Part shown: in pieces, positions 1 through 8,335 of the stretch
How positions within the stretch are numbered: the stretch's first letter is position 1
How the letters are laid out: the number at the start of each line of letters is the position of its first letter
Origin: Nonomuraea typhae
GTDB taxonomy: Bacteria; Actinomycetota; Actinomycetes; Streptosporangiales; Streptosporangiaceae
Length of the DNA: 64,000 nucleotides
Reading direction: 5' to 3'
Assembly (NCBI RefSeq): GCF_009760925.1
Contig: NZ_VRLV01000020.1
Location: 124,001 to 188,000, forward strand
Program-made: the position numbers and the translations under genes
Notes under the pieces: generated by a model
Database searches by the model: none
Seen by the model: only the letters and a program-made list of their open reading frames with translations
What the model was told of the DNA's origin: nothing

Positions 1-897
1 AAGATCCGATCCGGGTTCGAGGAGCTGGTCGTGGCGGGCGGCGTGGAGTCGATGTCCCGCGTGCCCATGGGCTCGGCCGGCGGCGCCTGGATGGACGATC
101 CGGAGACGGCGCTGCGCACCGGGTACGTGCCGCAGGGCGTGGCCATCGACCTGCTGGCGACCCTCGAGGGCTACACCCGCGAGGAGGTGGACGCCTACGC
201 GCTGTCGTCGCAGCGCCGTGCCACGCGGGCCGGGGACAAGGGGTACTTCGACCGCTCGCTTGTGGCGGTGACCGGTCCCGACGGCCTCGCCGTACTCGAT
301 CATGACGATGCGATCAGGCCAGCGACCACGATGGAGGGGCTCGCGGCGCTGGCGCCGAGTTTCGCGCGGGCCGGCGAGATCTTCGACCCGGTCGCCATCG
401 GACGCTATCCGCAGGTCGAGCACGTCGAGCACATCCACACCGCGGGCAACTCCTCGCAGATCGCGGACGGCGCCGCCGCCATGCTGATCGGCGGCCGGGC
501 GGCGGGCGAACGGCTCGGCCTCACGCCACGCGCCAGGATCGTCGCGACCGCCGTGGTCGGCACCGAGCCGACGCTGATGTTCACCGGCCCGGTCCCTGCC
601 ACGCGCAAGGCCCTGGCCAAGGCCGGCCTCACACTCGGCGACATCGACCTCTTCGAGGTCAACGAGGCGTTCGCGGCCGTGGTGCTGAAGTACGCCCGCG
701 ACCTCGGCCTCTCCCTCGACCGGATCAACGTCAACGGCGGGGCCATCGCGCTCGGGCACCCGCTCGGCGCCACCGGCTGCATCATCCTCGGGACCCTGCT
801 CGACGAGCTGGAGCGCCGGAACCTGCGGCGCGGCCTGGCCACCCTGTGCGTGGGCGCCGGCATGGGCATCGCCACGATCATCGAGAGGGACCTGTGA
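1..897 (+). CDS. fadA: Thiolase (acetyl-CoA acetyltransferase), 5'-truncated by window edge
   Basis: The reading frame is open from base 1 (K-I-R-S-G-F-E-E-L...), so the gene begins outside the window. What remains is the C-terminal two thirds of a thiolase, which cleaves 3-ketoacyl-CoA with CoA (or condenses acyl-CoAs) in the cytoplasm. Visible family marks are the AGGVESMSRVPM stretch, NEAFA, the GHP histidine in ALGHPLGATGC, and the C-terminal cysteine in CVGAGMG. The first catalytic cysteine lies upstream of the window. The stop overlaps the next ORF by one base (TGATG). Together with the following FadB-type protein this is a typical beta-oxidation pair. Substrate chain length cannot be told. 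Confidence 0.93.
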   Translation, partial: KIRSGFEELVVAGGVESMSRVPMGSAGGAWMDDPETALRTGYVPQGVAIDLLATLEGYTREEVDAYALSSQRRATRAGDKGYFDRSLVAVTGPDGLAVLDHDDAIRPATTMEGLAALAPSFARAGEIFDPVAIGRYPQVEHVEHIHTAGNSSQIADGAAAMLIGGRAAGERLGLTPRARIVATAVVGTEPTLMFTGPVPATRKALAKAGLTLGDIDLFEVNEAFAAVVLKYARDLGLSLDRINVNGGAIALGHPLGATGCIILGTLLDELERRNLRRGLATLCVGAGMGIATIIERDL

Positions 898-2972
898 TGG
901 CGATCGGCTACCACCGCGACGACGACGGCGTCGTCACGCTCACGCTCGACCGGCACGACCGTCCGGTCAACACGCTCGACGCCGTGTTCGGCGCCGCCCT
1001 GGCCGCGGCGCTCGACCGCCTGGAGGCCGAACGCGAGCGCGTCACCGGCGTGATCGTCGCCTCCGCCAAGGCGTCCTTCGCCGTCGGCGCCGACCTCGAC
1101 CAGGTCCACGCCCTCACCCCGGCGGACGCCGCCGCCTTCGCCGGGCAGCTCGACCGGACCAAGGACGCCTTCCGCAGGCTGGAACGCCTCAGCCGGCCCG
1201 TGGTGGCGGTGATCGGCGGCACGGCGCTCGGCGGCGGGCTGGAGCTGGCCCTCGCCTGCCACCACCGGCTCTGCGCCGACGACCCGGCGATCCGCCTCGG
1301 GCTGCCCGAGGTCACGCTCGGGCTGCTGCCGGGCGGCGGCGGAGTGGTGCGGGCCGTGCGCCTGCTGGGCCCCGCCGCCGCCCTGCCCCTGCTCCTGGAG
1401 GGCGAGCGGCTGCCGCCGCGCCGGGCGCTCGACGCCGGGCTCGTCGACCGGCTCGTCCCGGCCTGCGAGCTGATCGGGCAGGCCCGCGCGTGGATCGCCG
1501 CCCACCCCGAGGCCGCGCAGCCGTGGGACACCCCCGGCCACCCGCCACCCGCCGCTCCCCCGCGCTTCTTCGAGACCGCCGCCGCCCGCCTGTACGCCAG
1601 GACGCACGGCACCCTGCCCGCCCAGGAGCGCATCCTGGCCTGCGTCGCGGAGGCCGTCCGGGTGGACGCCGACACCGCCCTGCGCACCGAGACCCGGCAC
1701 CTGGTCGCGCTCGCCACCGGCCAGGTCGCCAAGAACATGATCGGCTGCCACTGGTACGGCCGCAACGAGGTCACCAGGCGGGCCCGGTCCACCGGCGGAG
1801 TACGGCGGCTCGGCGTGATCGGCGCCGGGATGATGGGCGCCGGCATCGCCGCGGTCGCCGCCGCGGCGGGCATCGAGGTGGTGCTCACCGACGTGAACGC
1901 CGAGGCGACCGACCGCGGGCACGACGAGGTCGTGCGCCGGCTGAAACGGCAGGTCGCCCGGGGGCGGTTGAGCGCCGCCGCCTGCGGCGAGGCCGTCGGC
2001 AACCTCGCCGGGCCGGGCACCGAGATCGCCGGATGCGATCTCGTGGTCGAGGCCGTCTTCGAGGACCGCGCGCTCAAGCGCCGCGTGCTGGCCGGCGCGG
2101 AGGACGGCGCCGCCGTACTCGCCTCCAACACCTCCACGCTGCCGATCACCGGGCTGGCCGAGGGGCTGCGTGCCCCGGGTGACCTGGTGGGACTGCACTT
2201 CATCTCACCCGTGGAGCGCGTGCCCCTGCTGGAGGTCGTGCGCGGCGAGCGGACCGGGGACGCCGCCCTCGCGCTGGCCTTCGCCTTCGCGCGGCAGATC
2301 GGCAAGACGCCGATCCTCGTCAACGACGGCCCCGGTTTCTACACCTCGCGGGTGTTCGTCTCCTACACCGCCGAGGGCGCGGCCATGCTCGCGGAGGGCG
2401 TGCCGGCGGCGCTCGTCGAGAACGCCGCCCGCAAGGCCGGCATGGCCGTGGGCCCGCTGGCCGTCAGCGACGAGGTCGCCCTGGCCACCATGCTCCGGGT
2501 GCGCCGCCAGAACGAGGCGGACGCCGCGGCCGAGGGCCGGGAGCTGGGCCACACCGTCGCCTACGGCGTCTTCACCTGGATGGTCGAGGAGATGAACCGG
2601 CCAGGACGCGCCGGCGGGGCGGGCTTCTACGAGTATCCGGACCGGGCGGGGAAACGCCTGTGGCCGGGGCTGGCCGGGCGCTTCGGCGGCGACCGGCCCC
2701 TGCCCGAGCGGGACGTGCGCGACCGGCTGCTGTTCGCCCAGGCGCTGGAGAGCGTGCGCGCCCTGGCCGACGGCGTCCTGACCGGCGCCGCCGACGCGAA
2801 CGTCGGCAGCGTGCTCGGCCTCGCCTTCGCGCCGTGGTCGGGCGGCACACTCCAGTTCGTCAACCAGTACGGCTTGCGCGCCTTCACCGAGCGCGCCGAC
2901 CGGCTGGCCGACGCCTACGGCGAGCACCTGCGCCCGCCGGCCCTGCTACGGGAGCGGATCGAGCCCTTCTGA
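897..2972 (+). CDS. fadB: FadB-type enoyl-CoA hydratase / 3-hydroxyacyl-CoA dehydrogenase
   Basis: A 691-residue trifunctional-type beta-oxidation alpha subunit. Residues about 1-190 form the crotonase domain, with the oxyanion stretch TALGGGLELAL and candidate catalytic glutamates E116 and E138 (LPEVTLGLLPGGGG). The NAD-binding Rossmann motif GVIGAGMMGAGIA lies near residues 306-318, followed by the dehydrogenase HFISPVERVPLLEV stretch with its conserved histidine and a C-terminal 3HCDH domain. ATG at 897 was chosen because it overlaps the thiolase stop (TGATG) and gives the normal N-terminus; the frame is open further upstream but out of homology. It probably forms a complex with the thiolase. 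The 3' end overlaps the convergent CocE gene by 27 bp. Confidence 0.94.
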   Translation: MAIGYHRDDDGVVTLTLDRHDRPVNTLDAVFGAALAAALDRLEAERERVTGVIVASAKASFAVGADLDQVHALTPADAAAFAGQLDRTKDAFRRLERLSRPVVAVIGGTALGGGLELALACHHRLCADDPAIRLGLPEVTLGLLPGGGGVVRAVRLLGPAAALPLLLEGERLPPRRALDAGLVDRLVPACELIGQARAWIAAHPEAAQPWDTPGHPPPAAPPRFFETAAARLYARTHGTLPAQERILACVAEAVRVDADTALRTETRHLVALATGQVAKNMIGCHWYGRNEVTRRARSTGGVRRLGVIGAGMMGAGIAAVAAAAGIEVVLTDVNAEATDRGHDEVVRRLKRQVARGRLSAAACGEAVGNLAGPGTEIAGCDLVVEAVFEDRALKRRVLAGAEDGAAVLASNTSTLPITGLAEGLRAPGDLVGLHFISPVERVPLLEVVRGERTGDAALALAFAFARQIGKTPILVNDGPGFYTSRVFVSYTAEGAAMLAEGVPAALVENAARKAGMAVGPLAVSDEVALATMLRVRRQNEADAAAEGRELGHTVAYGVFTWMVEEMNRPGRAGGAGFYEYPDRAGKRLWPGLAGRFGGDRPLPERDVRDRLLFAQALESVRALADGVLTGAADANVGSVLGLAFAPWSGGTLQFVNQYGLRAFTERADRLADAYGEHLRPPALLRERIEPF

Positions 2973-4634
2973 CAGGACCGGCAGCTCCAGCCGCGACGGG
3001 TAGAGCACGCTGTGGTGCACCGTCTGGTGGGCGACCACCCCGGCGGCGTCCGTGCCGACCGGCTCGCCGGTGTTCATGTTGCGGTCGTAGGCGGGGAAGT
3101 CGCTGCTGGTGATCTCCAGGCGGACGCGGTGCCCGGCCGGGAAGCGCCAGGCGGTGTGGCCGAGGCCGATGGCGTACTCCTCGACCGTCCCCGGCTCCAG
3201 GAGCTGCTCGGTGCCGGGCCCGTGCCGGTGGCGGGCGCGCTGCACGCCACCGGCCGCGGCCAGCGCGCGGCCGTCGGGGAAGACGTCGACGAGCTTGGCG
3301 GCGAAGTCGGTGTCACGGGCCGAGGACGCCGCGAACAGCCGCACCGCCACCGGGCCCGCCACGTCGAGCGGCTCCTCCAGGACCGGCGAGGTGTAGCACA
3401 GCACGTCCGGGCGCTCCTCCAGCCGCGCGCGGTCCAGCGGCCCCGGCACCAGCCGTCCCAGGTTGACCACCCGGCCGCCCCGGGTGGGGACGGGGTCGTC
3501 CGGGTCGTAGGCGTAGTGGTCCGGATGCTCCTCCTCAGGAGGTCGCCGCCCGAGCCCGCCGTCGCCGGTCAGGTACAGCGTCCGGAGCTCGCCCGGCGGC
3601 GGCCACCGGTCCGCCGCGCGCCACTCGTCGGCCCCCATGAGGAAGTACCGCACGGCGGGTGCCGCCGCCTGCGCGCCCCGCACGTGCTCGTCGAAGAAGG
3701 CCAGGTGCTGGGCGGACAGGCCGAGCACCGTGGCGTCGCCGCGGGCCGAGAAGCTCACCTCGCCCTGGCAGTAGCCGAGCCGGCCGTCGTGCGACCAGGG
3801 GCCCACGATGAGCCGGTGCCGGTCGCCGTGGATCGCGCGCAGGCGCAGGAAGCTCTCGATGGTGGAGTCGCAGTAGTTGTCGAACCAGCCGGTGACGCTC
3901 AGGGCGGGCACCTCGACGGCCTCGTAGGCGAACGACTCGGCGATGCCCGGCGTGCCGTACGCCAGCATCTCGCCCACGTCGAGCGGGAAGCCCGGCACGG
4001 CGGCGAACTGTGGCAGGTCCTTCAGCGGCAGCGTGCGCAGGGCGGCGGCCGGGTCGGTGGCGAGCTCCCACAGTTCGTGGGCGGCGCCGGGGTCGGCGGG
4101 ACGTCCGGCGGCCAGCTCGCGCTCCAGCCAGTCCATGGCCATGAACGCCAGCCACGCCATGACCTCGTTGATGCGGATGACGCCGCCTGCGGCGCGGTCG
4201 AGTTCGGCGCTGCCGGTCATGCCGGGCGCGATCGCGCGCAAGTGCGGCGGGCGCTCGGCGGCGCCGAGCAGCTGCACGATCCCGAGGTAGGAGGCTCCGG
4301 CCATGACGACGTTGCCGTCGCACCACGGCTGCGCCGCCACCCATTCGACGCTGTCGTGGGTGTCGCGGGCCTCCTGCCCGGCCATGAAGATCGTCCACTC
4401 GCCGCCGGAACCGGCCCGGCCGCGCGTGTCCTGCACGACGCAGGCGTAGTCGCCCTGCACGCACTCCAGCGGGCGCAGGAAGTCGTTGTTGGTTCCGGAC
4501 CGTCCGTACGGCGTGCGGATCAGGACGGCGGGGCGGGGGCGGCCGTCGTCCGGCATCCACACGTCGCCGCGCAGCACGGCGCCGTCGCGCATCGGCATCT
4601 CCGCGTCGCGCACGATGGTGATCGGGGCGGTCAC
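2946..4634 (-). CDS. CocE/NonD family alpha/beta hydrolase (X-Pro dipeptidyl-peptidase-like)
   Basis: A 562-residue hydrolase of the cocaine-esterase/glutaryl-acylase superfamily. It starts MPMRDGAVLRGDVW-like, carries the nucleophile elbow MAGASYLG (S115), an R-T-P-Y-G loop, and the catalytic-His region GPWSHDGR. It ends with the jelly-roll X-Pro_dipeptidyl_C domain (F-P-A-G-H-R-V-R-L-E-I-T-S-S-D-F-P). GTG at 4634 was chosen because it forms a 4-bp GTGA overlap with the stop of the upstream serine hydrolase, implying translational coupling. The substrate is unknown; members cleave esters or amides. A second CocE-type protein, less similar, is at 60617-62197. Confidence 0.9.
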   Translation of the reverse strand: MTAPITIVRDAEMPMRDGAVLRGDVWMPDDGRPRPAVLIRTPYGRSGTNNDFLRPLECVQGDYACVVQDTRGRAGSGGEWTIFMAGQEARDTHDSVEWVAAQPWCDGNVVMAGASYLGIVQLLGAAERPPHLRAIAPGMTGSAELDRAAGGVIRINEVMAWLAFMAMDWLERELAAGRPADPGAAHELWELATDPAAALRTLPLKDLPQFAAVPGFPLDVGEMLAYGTPGIAESFAYEAVEVPALSVTGWFDNYCDSTIESFLRLRAIHGDRHRLIVGPWSHDGRLGYCQGEVSFSARGDATVLGLSAQHLAFFDEHVRGAQAAAPAVRYFLMGADEWRAADRWPPPGELRTLYLTGDGGLGRRPPEEEHPDHYAYDPDDPVPTRGGRVVNLGRLVPGPLDRARLEERPDVLCYTSPVLEEPLDVAGPVAVRLFAASSARDTDFAAKLVDVFPDGRALAAAGGVQRARHRHGPGTEQLLEPGTVEEYAIGLGHTAWRFPAGHRVRLEITSSDFPAYDRNMNTGEPVGTDAAGVVAHQTVHHSVLYPSRLELPVLSEGLDPLP

Positions 4635-5812
4635 AGGACGGCCTTGTAGACGGCCTCGACCAGGGACTTGACCCGGAAGTCGCCGCCTTCCAGCAGCTCG
4701 GAGCCGCGGTTGGGCACGTAGCCGAACGCCAGCCCGCGCTCGGGGTCGGCGAAGGCGAAGGAGCCGGTGGCGCCGCTGCCGCCGAACAGGCCCGTGAGGT
4801 GCTCGGGCGCGGGCCAGAAGGGGCCGCCGGGCACGAGGAAGCCGAGTCCCCAGGTGGTGCGGACCTTGAGGAGTTCGTCGAGGCCGTCGGAGTGCGGGGT
4901 GCGGAGCTGGTCGATCAGCGCGGGCGAGAAGAGCCGGATGCCGCCGACCTCGCCGATCATGGCGGCGAAGTAGCGGGCCAGGGAGTGGGCGGAGGCGACG
5001 CCGTCCATGGAGGGGCTCTCCACCTGGTAGGTGCGCGGGTTGTTGGCGTCCGCCCACTCCTGGGTGACGCTGCCGTAGAAGGCGCGGAAGCTCAGGGTGT
5101 CGGGGTCGTTGAGGGCCTGGACGAAGTCCGCCATCTCCGGCACCTGCATGCCGAGCTGCACCGCCTGCTCGTCGGGCAGGACCATCGTCGCCATCCGCGG
5201 CAGCGCGGCGTCCGGCACGCATACGTAGCAGTCCAGGCCGAGCGGGCCGGTGATCTCGCTGTGGAGGAACTCGCTCAGCGTCGTCCCGGACACGCGCCGG
5301 ACGATCTCCCCGACGAGGTGGCCGATGGTGACGCCGTGGTAGCCGTGCCGGGTGCCGGGCGGCCATTCGGGGGCCGCCGCGGCGAGGGTGTCGGTGATCG
5401 GGGTCCAGTCGCGCAGGTCCTCCCAGGTGAGGGGGCGCATGTGCAGGCTGGGCAGGCCGGCGCGGTGGGCGAGCAGGGTGCGGACGGTGATGCCGGCCTT
5501 GCCGTTCTGGCCGAACTCGGGCCAGTAGCGGGCCACCGGCGCCTCCAGGTCCACCTGCCCGCGCTCGACCAGCCGCAGCAACGCGCCCGAGGCGAACGTC
5601 TTGCAGGTGGAGGCGATCGGGGCCAGGGTGTCGCGGTTCCAGGGGCGCTGGGTGGCGGGGTCCGCCTCGCCGCCCCACAGGTCGACGACGGGACTGCCGT
5701 GCCGGTAGACGGTGAGCCCGGCGCCGGCCTCGCCGCTGTCGGCGAAGTTGCGCTCGAACGCCGCTTCAACGGGCTCGAAACCGGGGGCGGTGGTGCCGTG
5801 GACGTGGGTCAT
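4631..5812 (-). CDS. Beta-lactamase-fold serine hydrolase (class C / EstB type)
   Basis: A 393-residue cytoplasmic-looking protein of the beta-lactamase/transpeptidase-like family (Pfam Beta-lactamase). The SxxK motif is S68-T-C-K71; the second motif appears as a tyrosine in HGYHGVTIGHLVGE; the C-terminal GSGATGSFAFADPERGLAFGYV stretch is typical of EstB-like esterases. No signal peptide is visible, favouring an esterase over a secreted beta-lactamase. ATG at 5812 is preceded by AGGGAAGGA; upstream in-frame codons would run through the palindromic operator and are unlikely. It is the first gene of a two-gene operon with the CocE hydrolase. It is transcribed divergently from the P450 across the inverted repeat at 5836-5880, which probably controls both. 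Confidence 0.9.
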   Translation of the reverse strand: MTHVHGTTAPGFEPVEAAFERNFADSGEAGAGLTVYRHGSPVVDLWGGEADPATQRPWNRDTLAPIASTCKTFASGALLRLVERGQVDLEAPVARYWPEFGQNGKAGITVRTLLAHRAGLPSLHMRPLTWEDLRDWTPITDTLAAAAPEWPPGTRHGYHGVTIGHLVGEIVRRVSGTTLSEFLHSEITGPLGLDCYVCVPDAALPRMATMVLPDEQAVQLGMQVPEMADFVQALNDPDTLSFRAFYGSVTQEWADANNPRTYQVESPSMDGVASAHSLARYFAAMIGEVGGIRLFSPALIDQLRTPHSDGLDELLKVRTTWGLGFLVPGGPFWPAPEHLTGLFGGSGATGSFAFADPERGLAFGYVPNRGSELLEGGDFRVKSLVEAVYKAVL

Positions 5813-5835
5813 GACGGATTCCTTCCCTGCCTCTA

Positions 5836-5880
5836 CCGACCGGTCGGTCGATACTGTGACCATATCGACCGACCGGTCGG
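5836..5880. promoter_or_regulatory. Nested palindromic operator between the hydrolase operon and P450
   Basis: A perfect 18-bp inverted repeat, CCGACCGGTCGGTCGATA at 5836-5853 and its exact reverse complement at 5863-5880, with a 9-bp spacer. Each arm is itself nearly a palindrome built on CCGACCGGTCGG. Such double dyads are typical of TetR-family dimer-pair binding, but no TetR gene is present in this window, so the cognate regulator is elsewhere or of another family. A weaker dyad CTGACA-N16-TGTCAG lies at 5902-5929, closer to the P450 start. Confidence 0.7.
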
Positions 5881-5952
5881 ACGGCAACTGCGGCGACAGG
5901 GCTGACAGCCTGTATCAGCGACTTGTCAGCGCGCTCATCCAGGGTGAATCCC

Positions 5953-7242
5953 ATGACGAACCACGCGCACACCGTCACGGCGCTGCCCGCGGCCCGCACC
6001 CCCGGATGCCCCTTCAACCCGCCCCGGGAGCTGTCGCAGGCGCACGAGCACGGCCCCATCAGCCGGCTCCCCTTCCCCGGCGGGCACGACGGCTGGCTCA
6101 TCACCGGCCATCAGCTGGCCCGCTCGGTCCTGGGCGACCCCCGCTTCAGCTCCCGCCAGGAACTGATGCGCTCCCCGTTCATCGACATGGGCGACAGCCC
6201 GACGCCCCCGGCGCCGCCCGGCATCTTCATCATGATGGACGGAGGGGACCATGGGCGGTACCGCAAGCTGCTGGCGGGCAAGTTCACCGTCCGCCGGATG
6301 CGCCTGCTCACCGAACGCGTCGAGCAGGTCACGGCCGAACGCCTCGACGCCATGGCCGCCGCCGGCCCTCCGGCCGACCTCGTCGGCGCGTTCGCCCAGC
6401 CGATTCCGGCGATCATGATCTGCGAGCTCCTGGGCGTCCCCGCCACGGACCGCCCCTTCTTCCAGGAACACGTCGCGACCCTGTTCGACGAGGACGCCCC
6501 GGAGGAGGAGCGCTACGCGAGCCACGCCGCGGTGCACGGCTACATCGCCACCCTCGTCTCCGCCAAGCGCGCCGCCCCGACCGATGACGTGCTCAGCGAC
6601 CTGACCGGCACCGACCTGTCCGAAGCCGAGCTCATCGGCGCCGCGGGACTCCTGCTGGCGGCGGGCATGGACACCACCTCGAACATGCTCTCGCTGGGCA
6701 CCTTCGCCCTGCTGAGCAATCCCGGCCAGGTGGCCATGCTGCGCGACGCCCCCGACCAGTGCGTCGAGGAACTGCTGCGCTACCTCAGCGTCGTGCACAG
6801 GCGGCCACGGGTGGCCCTGGAGGACGTCGAGCTGGCCGGCCACACCGTCAAGGCCGGCGACCAGGTGATCCTGGCGCTCAACACCGCCAACCGCGACCCC
6901 GGACGCTTCGACGCCCCCGACGCCCTCGACGCCGGCCGATCCGCCATCGGCCACCTGGCCTTCGGCCACGGGGTCCACCAATGCCTCGGCCAGCAACTCG
7001 CCCGCGTGGAACTCCGCACCGCCTATCCGGCCCTGTTCGCCCGCTTCCCGTCCCTGCGGCTGGCCGTACCGGCCGAAGACATCGCCCTCCGGCCCGAAAC
7101 CGGGGACGTCATCGGCGTCAAGACCCTCCCGGTCACCTGGGACGCGGGCGATCAGGGTCTGCATGCTCACGCCGCAGATCCTCGAGAAGCAGATGCAGAA
7201 TCGCCTCCTCGTGGACGGGCCGGCTCACTGCCTCAGGCGTGA
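5953..7242 (+). CDS. Cytochrome P450
   Basis: A 429-residue soluble bacterial P450. The I-helix AGMDTT (D240-T-T) supplies the oxygen-activating threonine, ExxR is E273-L-L-R276 in the K-helix, and the heme loop is FGHGVHQCLG with the ligand C344. ATG at 5953 has an AGGG element about 9 bp upstream; a TTG at 5923 is an alternative. The last roughly 35 residues go beyond the usual P450 end and lie antisense to jetD (110-bp overlap), so the tail is probably non-conserved. No ferredoxin gene is next to it. The operator at 5836-5880 suggests small-molecule control shared with the divergent hydrolases. Confidence 0.95.
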   Translation: MTNHAHTVTALPAARTPGCPFNPPRELSQAHEHGPISRLPFPGGHDGWLITGHQLARSVLGDPRFSSRQELMRSPFIDMGDSPTPPAPPGIFIMMDGGDHGRYRKLLAGKFTVRRMRLLTERVEQVTAERLDAMAAAGPPADLVGAFAQPIPAIMICELLGVPATDRPFFQEHVATLFDEDAPEEERYASHAAVHGYIATLVSAKRAAPTDDVLSDLTGTDLSEAELIGAAGLLLAAGMDTTSNMLSLGTFALLSNPGQVAMLRDAPDQCVEELLRYLSVVHRRPRVALEDVELAGHTVKAGDQVILALNTANRDPGRFDAPDALDAGRSAIGHLAFGHGVHQCLGQQLARVELRTAYPALFARFPSLRLAVPAEDIALRPETGDVIGVKTLPVTWDAGDQGLHAHAADPREADAESPPRGRAGSLPQA

Positions 7243-8335
7243 ACATTCCCCCCGGTATGGGCTCTTCGCCGGTCACAGCGCAGTAGGTGGCCGCGTCGAA
7301 CCGCCAGAGCTCCATCTCAGGCGCGACCGCCCGGATTTGATCGACGATGACGAAGCCCGCCTGATCGAAGTCGGCCCGTGCGCGGACAGCGCAACCCGCG
7401 GAAGCGAGCCCGCCTATGAGGCCCAGGGCAGCCGTGGTGGCGATGCCGTCGGTGCACACGAGGGGCGGGCACGCCGATCCGAGCTGATCGGCCGCCGTCT
7501 CGACGACGGCAGGGTTCTCGCAGACGAAGACTCCGAACGGGAACGCGGGTTCCCAGCCGCCGGTGAGCGAGCGTGCCGTCAGCCAGACGGGCTCGCCCGG
7601 TGTCGAAAGGGCGTGGGCGACGGCGGGCGCCGTCCCGGCCAGCGGAAGGTTCAGCACCAGGACCCGGGACGAGACCTCGTTGCACAGCACGCCGACGGCA
7701 CGCCAGGCCGCCCGCCACGCGTGACCCGGGCGAGTGGGGCGCTCCAGCCCGTGAACGTCGGCGGCCAGGCGGGCGACGGCTCTTCCCAGCAGGCGATCGT
7801 GGTCGAGGGCATGCGCGTCACCGCACACCCGCGCGGCCAGGGCGGCCAGCCGCTGGGGCTCGGCGGGCAGCGCCAGCCACACCTCGACGACCCTTCGGAC
7901 CAGGGCCAGAAGCGTACCGTCACCGGCGCGCGGCAGAACGGGATCGGCCAGCCAGGCAACCGGGGCGTCGCCGGAGCGCAGCAGAGCGCGGGCCTCCTCC
8001 AGTTCCTGCTCGGCCAGCGCCCCCATCCGGCGGCGCTCCTCACTGCGCGGAACGATCAAGCCGTACACGGACTCCGCCAAGCCCAGAGAGGTGAGTCCGT
8101 AGCGGGTCAGCGCCTCGGCCAGGTCGCGGAGGAGGACGGGACGGCCGGAAAGCGCCCACCGGACGCCGAGCAATCGGCCGACCTCCCGGCGTTCATCGTC
8201 ATCGAGCGCGCACTTCAGGGTGCCGATCTCGGTGGACGCGCTCCGCAGCGCCCTTTCCCGCACCGCCGCGACCACCTTGGCCGGGCCGGGGCGCGCGACC
8301 CACTCCGCCAGGCCCGCCGGCAGCTCACCCGCCAT
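7133..8335 (-). CDS. jetD: Wadjet nuclease subunit JetD (DUF2399/Toprim; TIGR02679 type)
   Basis: A 400-residue last gene of the Wadjet operon. The N-terminal part matches the DUF3323-type arm. The C-terminal half carries the Toprim-like nuclease fold: VFVCENPAVV with E273 and ARADFDQAG with D322 and D324, the metal-binding acidic residues. In characterised Wadjet systems JetD is recruited to JetABC and cuts closed circular DNA after loop extrusion. ATG at 8335 shares one base with the jetC stop (TGATG), indicating strict coupling. The 3' end runs 110 bp into the P450 gene on the other strand. The family assignment rests on my reading of the motifs and operon order; a profile search would settle it. 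Confidence 0.88.
   Translation of the reverse strand: MAGELPAGLAEWVARPGPAKVVAAVRERALRSASTEIGTLKCALDDDERREVGRLLGVRWALSGRPVLLRDLAEALTRYGLTSLGLAESVYGLIVPRSEERRRMGALAEQELEEARALLRSGDAPVAWLADPVLPRAGDGTLLALVRRVVEVWLALPAEPQRLAALAARVCGDAHALDHDRLLGRAVARLAADVHGLERPTRPGHAWRAAWRAVGVLCNEVSSRVLVLNLPLAGTAPAVAHALSTPGEPVWLTARSLTGGWEPAFPFGVFVCENPAVVETAADQLGSACPPLVCTDGIATTAALGLIGGLASAGCAVRARADFDQAGFVIVDQIRAVAPEMELWRFDAATYCAVTGEEPIPGGMFTPEAVSRPVHEEAILHLLLEDLRREHADPDRPRPR

Noticed and set aside
405..2323. Long minus-strand ORFs (597 and 471 codons) opposite the fadAB genes
   Set aside because: They mirror the high-GC codon bias of the plus-strand genes, are low in complexity and match no family; the plus-strand genes have clear motifs.
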